In this document: in pieces, positions 6,010-11,495 of the stretch | Layout of the letters: each line of letters starts with the position of its first letter | How positions within the stretch are numbered: the stretch's first letter is position 1 | Source of the DNA: an archaeon | GTDB taxonomy: Archaea; Asgardarchaeota; Hermodarchaeia; Hermodarchaeales; Hermodarchaeaceae | Direction of reading: 5' to 3' | Assembly: GCA_016550395.1 (NCBI GenBank) | Contig: JABXGY010000101.1 | Coordinates: forward strand, 1 to 11,495 | DNA length: 11,495 bases | Made by a program: the position numbers and the translations under genes | The notes under the pieces: generated by a model | What the model saw: the letters and a program-made list of their open reading frames with translations, nothing else | What the model was told of the DNA's origin: nothing | The model's database searches: none

Positions 6010-7395
6010 CTAGTCGCGATTGCTAGGTAAAGTGTTTTCAATGCGACTTCTGACATCCTCTTCAGTGGAGATAATATCTTGGCGAATAGCCCGAACAATA
6101 GGTATTGTGGTCGCTGCTGCAATGAAGAAGAAAATGCAGATTACTGCTAAGGATGGTGAGTAGATTCCACCAAAGAATAGAACTGCAATTGTGGGAGCTA
6201 GTTGTGTACCTAAAGCTACTCCAATTACATGCGCAAGAAGGTGTAGCGATAAAGCTGTGCTACGAATTTCTGGTGGGTTGATGTCTCCTGCACTGACATA
6301 GATTAGAGGTGAGATACCTGCATCAAAGAAGGTGCCTGTGAAGACGAGAATGAAAAAGATCATTGTAACTGGGTTTAAGAAGAGATCAAAGATGGTGGAT
6401 GTCGGAGCTACAGTGAAGGGGTAGAAACATGCGATGATAAGGAGTGGTCCTGCAGCCAAGCAGCAGAGGAGGATAAGATAGCTGCGTCCACGTTTATCCT
6501 TCTTGAACATCCGGTCACCCCATCGACCAAAAAATGCAGTACCAGCAATCTGGCTAGCTAATGCTAGCGTCATGAAGATGGTTGCAACGAAAATGCTGAG
6601 GTTATGGTCTACATTGAGCCATCGAACGGCCCATGCCCCAAAGGCAGCAGTCGGGATGATTGCAATAATACCTACTACTATGAGCCAAATGTTCGATCGT
6701 CGACGCCACATACGACGTAGGTCTTGCCGGTTTAGCTTGTAGCTGTAGACGTGACCTGCCTGATGGAGGTCAATCAGACATTCGTCGTGTTGTCCTCGTG
6801 GAGGTTCTCGAGTAAGAAAAAGGGAAAATCCAGTAGCAAATCCGATTATTATGATGATGAGAAAGGGCATTTGCCATCCAAAGGTCTCAACGAGGAGCCC
6901 ACTGATGATGAAGCCCAATCCGTACCCTGCCCCTGCTGCGGTGCCTAATAAGCCAATGGTCGTGGATCGGAAGTGAGAGGGTACACAATCAATGGTCATT
7001 GACAGGGCAAGGGGCCCTGTTGCACCTATCCCAATGGCTGCCAAGCTATAGAAGAGAAAGAGGGTCCAATATGTGATGTTCGGGAGAAGGATTGGAATAA
7101 ACCAGAAGATCCAAAAAAAAGTACTGATAATGAGAAGCTTCCGTCGAGTTGTGCGATCGGCCATGTATGCCCAGGGGATAGCTGCGAATCCGGAGATAAG
7201 CAGAAAGACGGTTACAACCAAGGCAATCCAATCGTCAGAGGGGACACCAAGAATGGGGGCAATGATTCCCGTCATTGGTGGAAGGAGTGCACTAGCTGCA
7301 CTAATAATAACAGAGAGAAAAAAGAGAATACCGTAAGTTAGGCGGTCACGACCACGCCATTTAGGTGATTCCGGTTTCTCATTGTTGGTAATCAT
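6010..7395 (-). CDS. Major facilitator superfamily (MFS) transporter
   Basis: This 461-residue polytopic membrane protein has about twelve hydrophobic segments in two halves. A charged central loop (about 195-235, rich in Arg, Asp, His) separates the halves. The MFS motif A appears between the second and third segments as AYMADRTTRRK, and a weaker copy (GRWGDRMFKKDKRGR) falls in the second half. A soluble N-terminus of about 18 residues and a charged C-terminal tail face the cytoplasm. The pattern somewhat recalls spinster-like and organic-solute carriers, but the substrate is not readable. The ATG has GGGGAT five bases upstream. It is the first gene of a probable two-gene unit with the FabH-like enzyme, so its cargo might be an acyl compound or metabolite of that enzyme; this is inference from position only. 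It is divergent from a second, different MFS gene. Confidence 0.9.
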   Translation of the reverse strand: MITNNEKPESPKWRGRDRLTYGILFFLSVIISAASALLPPMTGIIAPILGVPSDDWIALVVTVFLLISGFAAIPWAYMADRTTRRKLLIISTFFWIFWFIPILLPNITYWTLFLFYSLAAIGIGATGPLALSMTIDCVPSHFRSTTIGLLGTAAGAGYGLGFIISGLLVETFGWQMPFLIIIIIGFATGFSLFLTREPPRGQHDECLIDLHQAGHVYSYKLNRQDLRRMWRRRSNIWLIVVGIIAIIPTAAFGAWAVRWLNVDHNLSIFVATIFMTLALASQIAGTAFFGRWGDRMFKKDKRGRSYLILLCCLAAGPLLIIACFYPFTVAPTSTIFDLFLNPVTMIFFILVFTGTFFDAGISPLIYVSAGDINPPEIRSTALSLHLLAHVIGVALGTQLAPTIAVLFFGGIYSPSLAVICIFFFIAAATTIPIVRAIRQDIISTEEDVRSRIENTLPSNRD

Positions 7396-7459
7396 TGGTA
7401 TCCCCGTTGAGTGCAGCTACCAGTTTCTTTAACAATTTAATGTTTTTCTATCCTATTTG

Positions 7460-7493
7460 ATGAAGTCTTCATGAGTTGAATATGGGAGTATTC
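7460..7493. promoter_or_regulatory. Two palindromes in the divergent MFS promoter region
   Basis: ATGAAG-T-CTTCAT (7460-7472) is a perfect 13-base dyad. Six bases on, GAATA and TATTC (7478-7482, 7489-7493) form a second one with a six-base spacer. Both lie midway between the two MFS starts. AT-rich blocks on either side (about 7430-7445 on the minus strand, 7507-7515 on the plus strand) could be the two TATA boxes. A shared regulator site is a fair guess. Confidence 0.35.
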
Positions 7494-7569
7494 ACCTATG
7501 TGAAAAGAACTTAAAGGGGAGACGAAATAGCCAACTTCCTTACTACAAGAAAAACCGGTGTATTAAATC

Positions 7570-8784
7570 ATGAACCTCCAGAATACTACCTTGCTTATTA
7601 CAGGAGCATCTCATGGATTGGTTCATTTACTAATGCTTGCTTTGCCATTTATCACAGCAAAACTACTTCTAATTACACCTGTACTTCCCGGTCAAGAAGG
7701 GTTAGTGGTTTTACTACTCAACACTCCAGCTTACTTCATTTTTGGTTTTGGAGCGCTTCCTGCTGGAGTGCTTTGTGATCGTATTGGACCTCGTCAAACA
7801 ATTGTCATGGGCTTATCATTATCTGTACTTGCTGGGGTTGCTCTTTTCTTCCTCTGGCCACTTGGCATCATCGCAATCACACTTCTTTTCATCATCTATG
7901 CCTTTGGTGCCGGTTTGTATCATCCAGCAGGTACAACTTGGGTTTCAAACACTTTTGAAGCGAATCGTGGAAAAGCCCTAGGGCGTCATGGTATTGGTGG
8001 TAGTATTGGTCAGGCTTCTGCTCCTCTCATCTCAGCTTTCATACTCAGTACTATATTTTGGCCTGTTATCTTTATCTTTCTCTCAGCAGTCGGATTACTC
8101 ATCATCTTTGTCACCCTACGAATGAAAGGAGAGGTTTATGATGTTAAACCAAGATCTGACACAGAAGCCAAGTCGTCTACTGGTTTCTTCAGCTTAATGA
8201 CGCCGGTTGTTATGATTGTTGTTACAGTCATTTTTACATTTCGTGGGATGCTATATCGCGGAACAGTGACCGCACTTCCTGTCTACATTACAACCGAACT
8301 TAATGCGCTTCTTATCCTTGCAGGACTATTTGGTACCCTCATCTATGTCGGTGGAATGGTTGGTCAAGAAGTAGGGGGTCGCTTGACAGACACTTATGGT
8401 TGGCGTAAAACGCTCACATTCATGACGGCATTATCTGGAGTAGCACTCTTGCTCCTAGCAGTACCCTATGTGCCAACGGTATTCAACGATGGGTTACTAG
8501 TTGTAGCTATGTTGCTTTTTGGCTTCTCGTTTTTCTCCGCACAAGCTGCGACTAATACTCTGGTCTCGATATTATCTAGCCCTGAAAGCCGAGGAACCGT
8601 TTTTGGCTGGAGTTTCTTCGCACGATTTGGATTAGGTGCTTTTGGCATTCCCATTGTAGCTTTAAGTCAAGTGTACTTTGGTACATGGGTTATTGGTTTC
8701 TTCATGATGGCTCTTCTGGCATTTCTTGCTACACTATTAATTCCATTAATTCGAAAACGTCGATCACTCGAGGAGACTCACTAA
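7570..8784 (+). CDS. MFS transporter, Fsr-like (fosmidomycin-resistance type) pattern
   Basis: This 404-residue protein has about twelve membrane segments, a compact MFS length. The N-terminus carries GASHGLVHLLMLALP. A loop motif (LPAGVLCDRIGPRQT) matches MFS motif A. GAGLYHPAG follows in the fourth segment, and the His-containing HG and YHP motifs resemble those of Fsr-like efflux carriers. A second motif A copy (GGRLTDTYGWRKT) opens the second half. The likely role is proton-coupled export or exchange of a small molecule in the cytoplasmic membrane; the substrate is unknown and the Fsr resemblance is by eye. The ATG has only a weak ribosome-binding sequence (GGTG, nine bases upstream). The ABC transporter genes follow 60 bp on, so one transcript is possible. 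It is not a close copy of the neighbouring MFS protein: length and motifs differ. Confidence 0.88.
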   Translation: MNLQNTTLLITGASHGLVHLLMLALPFITAKLLLITPVLPGQEGLVVLLLNTPAYFIFGFGALPAGVLCDRIGPRQTIVMGLSLSVLAGVALFFLWPLGIIAITLLFIIYAFGAGLYHPAGTTWVSNTFEANRGKALGRHGIGGSIGQASAPLISAFILSTIFWPVIFIFLSAVGLLIIFVTLRMKGEVYDVKPRSDTEAKSSTGFFSLMTPVVMIVVTVIFTFRGMLYRGTVTALPVYITTELNALLILAGLFGTLIYVGGMVGQEVGGRLTDTYGWRKTLTFMTALSGVALLLLAVPYVPTVFNDGLLVVAMLLFGFSFFSAQAATNTLVSILSSPESRGTVFGWSFFARFGLGAFGIPIVALSQVYFGTWVIGFFMMALLAFLATLLIPLIRKRRSLEETH

Positions 8785-8844
8785 TTTTCCTGGTTCCGAA
8801 ATCTTTTAGCCTTAGACTTTCTTGATGAAATCAGGAGACAATAA

Positions 8845-9654
8845 ATGACGGAATCCATCATTGGTAATGGTTATCCCATCGTTGCTACGAACTTGGTCCG
8901 CCATTTTGGTGAAACCGTAGCTGTTGATCAGCTTTCATTCAAAGTTAAAGCGGGTGAAATCTACGGCTTACTTGGTCCAAATGGGGCTGGGAAAACAACC
9001 ACTGTAAAGATGGTTAGTGGGCTTCTTCCTCCCACCGAAGGTCACGTTGAAGTCTTTGGGTTTGATCCGATGATCCAACCCATTGAAGTGAAAAAACGAA
9101 TTGGATTGGTACCTGAGGACCATATTCTCTATGAATCCCTGACCCCCCGTGAGTTCTTTGATTTTGTTGCTTCAGTACGACGATTAGACCAAGAACATAT
9201 TGAAAAGCGAATTGCGTCTCTTGTTGATGCGTTCGAATTTGTAGAATATTATGATAAACCAATTGCTGTGTTAAGCCATGGGAATCGACAGAAGGCCAGT
9301 ATTCTTTCTGCTCTTGTCCATGATCCTCCCTTGTTGGTTTTAGATGAACCTTTTAGTGGGTTAGATGCACGAACGGTTCGAGTCCTGAAAGATGTGTTGA
9401 ATATCCACTTGGAGAATGGAGGTGGTATTCTTTTCAGTAGTCATATTCTCGAGGTGGCTGAAAGCCTTTGTGACAGGATAGGCATCATAGATGAGGGGAA
9501 AATGGTGGCCGAGGGTACCGTTGACGAACTCCGTGAAATGGTCAAAGCTCATGGGTCTCTAGAGGAAATCTTTCTTCGGGCAGTACAACAAGATACTGAA
9601 GTTGCTCAGACTGTGAAAGCCCTTCGCCTTGCACTAGCCAAAAATAGCGATTAA
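8845..9654 (+). CDS. ABC-2 type transporter, ATP-binding protein
   Basis: This 269-residue ATPase subunit hydrolyses ATP to drive the adjacent permease from the cytoplasmic side. Walker A is GPNGAGKT at 44-51 and Walker B is LLVLDEP at 163-169 with catalytic E168. The D-loop follows at 171-174 (SGLD) and the switch His is H200. The signature is LSHGN at 143-147 rather than LSGGQ, and the Q-loop position holds Glu (VPED, E91), both of which occur in the exporter/ABC-2 branch. After about residue 210 comes the short C-terminal extension (EGTVDELRE, then SLEEIFL) usual in this branch. The ATG has AGGAG about seven bases upstream. Its stop is one base from the permease start, which points to coupled translation. 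The substrate is unknown; relatives export drugs, lipids, peptides or glycans. Confidence 0.93.
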   Translation: MTESIIGNGYPIVATNLVRHFGETVAVDQLSFKVKAGEIYGLLGPNGAGKTTTVKMVSGLLPPTEGHVEVFGFDPMIQPIEVKKRIGLVPEDHILYESLTPREFFDFVASVRRLDQEHIEKRIASLVDAFEFVEYYDKPIAVLSHGNRQKASILSALVHDPPLLVLDEPFSGLDARTVRVLKDVLNIHLENGGGILFSSHILEVAESLCDRIGIIDEGKMVAEGTVDELREMVKAHGSLEEIFLRAVQQDTEVAQTVKALRLALAKNSD

Positions 9655-9655
9655 G

Positions 9656-11374
9656 GTGCTGGATGGTCGACAAGACGTGTCCGAAATCATAGAATCCAAG
9701 CAAAATCTAAGTTGGGGTGATGCATGGAAAATTGCAGGTAAGATTGCGTTTGAGATCCAATTCCGCTCAGCGATGTCGATGAGTCAAGGGGGGATGGACC
9801 AATTAGTTGAAAAGCAAATTGAGAAAGCTCGGGCAAATACTAAACGAAACAAGGGATTTGTGAGTTTTTTCATTGCAATGCTAGCGGGAGTCTTCGGACT
9901 CATTATCTGGAGTACGCTCAATGGTCTTTTAGGAACCCTTGTTGAAAACCGCTGGATTACCATCGCTTTTACTGTATCAGTTTTCAATTTAATCGGTTTA
10001 GGCTTCCTGGTTTTTTGGGGGCTTATGATTTCCACTTCGTTTATTTCCACCAATGCTGCTTCCATTGGACATTACCTTCCCCTCTCCCATTCAGATACAG
10101 GAAAACTGGCGCTCTTAGCCTACATCCGCCTTTTTGATGCTCAGATGTTTACTATTATCATCGGATTTCCTCTTGCCTATGGCCTAGCGACAATGTCTAT
10201 CATTGGAGCATTAGCTTGTTTTGTCTCATTTCTAATTACAGTGGGATTAGCCATCACCTTGATGCTTATACTCGCCCTATACTTTTATACCCGTATTCAA
10301 ACTACTGGTGGTTCCCGTCTTGGCTCAATAATCAGAATTATCTTCATTTTCCTTTGGGTTGTAGCTTTCATGGGTTTATCCCTCTCATTTCAAATACTTC
10401 CCTTTATCATTCCCCTCGTCGAAACTTTTGCTGTTCTTTTACTCCCCGTTTGGTTTATTATCACTTTCAGCTATCCCTTTTCGCTGGGGACCTTTGTAGT
10501 GTTAATATCTGGGGTCCATGGAACTCCAGCTTTCTGGCCCGACATGATTGCTGTCATAATCTATGGTTTTTTAGCTTTTGTCGGTGTCAGGTGGTCAAGA
10601 CGATTTCTCATGCGGATAGGAACTGGTAGTATTATTCAATCTGGTCCAAGTGTGGTCCGTCCTGTTAAGGTGAAAGTAAGTAGTATAAGTATCGCTTTAC
10701 TCCGCAAGGATTTGCGCATTGCATTACGGACACCAGGTCAAGCGATAATGTTCTTTCTACCTATTCTTGTAATGGTTCCAATCTTTCTCCAGTTCTTTTG
10801 GGATGCTGGATACGTATTTGTCTCGGATGTACTCATCTATGTGGTTATCCCAACCATGATGCTTGGGTTTACTTCGATTTTCTTTCTAAGCCTTGAAGCT
10901 CGAGGAATGGTTTACACCCTGACCTTGCCGATTAAAACAGAACGTATTCTTCGATCGAAAGCCCAACTGTTAACCTGCATTAGTGTTGTGATTCCCATCT
11001 TTGTAATCGCAGTATCTTTCTTTAAGCCATTTACCAATCCCATCTCGTTTGCGATTGCCTTTTCTCAAATACCTGTAGTTTACGTTTCAGCGATGATTTC
11101 GCTTGTACTCTTCACACGGATTATTGGCGGTGGTCGATTGATTGGATTTGAGATTGGACAGCATATCACTCAAATGATATTTGTGAGTTTCATTAGTGCC
11201 ATTATCGCCTTCTTACCAATCGGGTTCTTTGGTATATTTTGGATTATAGGCTCGATTATTACAGGAATTGTGGAAACTGCTCACCTAATCGGCTTTGCTG
11301 GATTGTGGCTAGGAATTCTTCTCAATTATCTAATTGGCAAAATCCTGGCTAGGTACTCGCTCATTGATGGTTGA
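9656..11374 (+). CDS. ABC-2 type transporter, large permease protein
   Basis: This 572-residue membrane protein is the partner of the ATPase encoded just upstream. A soluble N-terminal part of about 70 residues contains an amphipathic stretch (DAWKIAGKIAFEIQFRSAMS). It is followed by about six membrane segments, then a basic cytoplasmic linker (about 305-360) with ALLRKDLRIALRTPGQ (from about 347), and about six more segments. The two amphipathic, basic stretches each precede a membrane block, so the protein looks like two ABC-2 permease halves joined in one chain, about twice the single-half length. It would then serve as a whole pore with two copies of the ATPase. The GTG start is one base after the ATPase stop and has no separate ribosome-binding site; a later start (the GTG at codon 8) cannot be excluded. 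No periplasmic domain or binding-protein gene is seen, which suits an exporter. Confidence 0.88.
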   Translation: MLDGRQDVSEIIESKQNLSWGDAWKIAGKIAFEIQFRSAMSMSQGGMDQLVEKQIEKARANTKRNKGFVSFFIAMLAGVFGLIIWSTLNGLLGTLVENRWITIAFTVSVFNLIGLGFLVFWGLMISTSFISTNAASIGHYLPLSHSDTGKLALLAYIRLFDAQMFTIIIGFPLAYGLATMSIIGALACFVSFLITVGLAITLMLILALYFYTRIQTTGGSRLGSIIRIIFIFLWVVAFMGLSLSFQILPFIIPLVETFAVLLLPVWFIITFSYPFSLGTFVVLISGVHGTPAFWPDMIAVIIYGFLAFVGVRWSRRFLMRIGTGSIIQSGPSVVRPVKVKVSSISIALLRKDLRIALRTPGQAIMFFLPILVMVPIFLQFFWDAGYVFVSDVLIYVVIPTMMLGFTSIFFLSLEARGMVYTLTLPIKTERILRSKAQLLTCISVVIPIFVIAVSFFKPFTNPISFAIAFSQIPVVYVSAMISLVLFTRIIGGGRLIGFEIGQHITQMIFVSFISAIIAFLPIGFFGIFWIIGSIITGIVETAHLIGFAGLWLGILLNYLIGKILARYSLIDG

Positions 11375-11410
11375 TTACTCTTTGAATAACCTCTTGCAAA
11401 TTAACCACTC

Positions 11411-11427
11411 AATAGAGTTCTTCTATT
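11411..11427 (+). terminator. Hairpin after the ABC transporter genes
   Basis: AATAGA (11411-11416) and TCTATT (11422-11427) pair perfectly over six bases, with an extra G-T pair inside and a short loop. It lies 36 bases after the permease stop. There is no T-run, so the terminator call is weak. The remaining bases to 11495 hold nothing I recognise. Confidence 0.3.
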
Positions 11428-11495
11428 AATCGATATTGTGTGCAAATGAGTAGCGACCATCCTGAGCTATTCCTAAGATAAAAATTAGCATGTAA

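Overview
The window carries nine protein genes of recognisable families and one short unrecognised gene, with long AT-rich intergenic gaps. It looks like ordinary prokaryotic chromosome. I see no rRNA, tRNA, CRISPR array, transposase, integrase or phage gene. Ribosome-binding sites are variable (AAGGTGA, GAGGT, AGGGGTT, GGGGAT, AGGAG). TATA-like AT boxes occur upstream of some genes, and I found no convincing bacterial -35/-10 pair. This fits an AT-leaning archaeon somewhat better than a bacterium, possibly an uncultured lineage, but that is weak inference. Nothing here fixes the taxonomy.

Layout. 1-320: no gene. 321-1382 (-): CorA-type Mg2+/Co2+ channel. 1678-2406 (+): short-chain dehydrogenase/reductase that lacks the usual catalytic Ser. 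2407-2873: gene-free convergent gap with strong inverted repeats. 2874-3353 (-): DinB-like metal-binding four-helix protein. 3527-4555 (+): PfkB/ribokinase-family sugar kinase. 4704-4862 (+): 52-residue Cys/His-rich protein. 4911-5933 (-): FabH-like beta-ketoacyl synthase III homologue, downstream of and probably cotranscribed with an MFS transporter at 6010-7395 (-). 7570-8784 (+): a second MFS transporter, divergent from the first. 8845-9654 and 9656-11374 (+): ATPase and large permease of an ABC-2 type transporter, separated by one base.

How the genes may work together. The left half (CorA, SDR, DinB-like, PfkB) is a set of separately transcribed housekeeping or accessory genes. The right half is transport-rich. 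One unit is an MFS carrier with a thiolase-fold condensing enzyme. The other is an MFS carrier followed by a complete ABC-2 exporter. The two units diverge from a 174-bp region holding two short palindromes. A link between the condensing enzyme's acyl product and export is possible but rests on position alone.

The best candidates for something undescribed are the small Cys/His protein, the SDR with Met at the Ser position and a shortened loop, and the FabH-like enzyme with a Cys-His-His rather than Cys-His-Asn active site. I did not find a clearly new multi-gene system.
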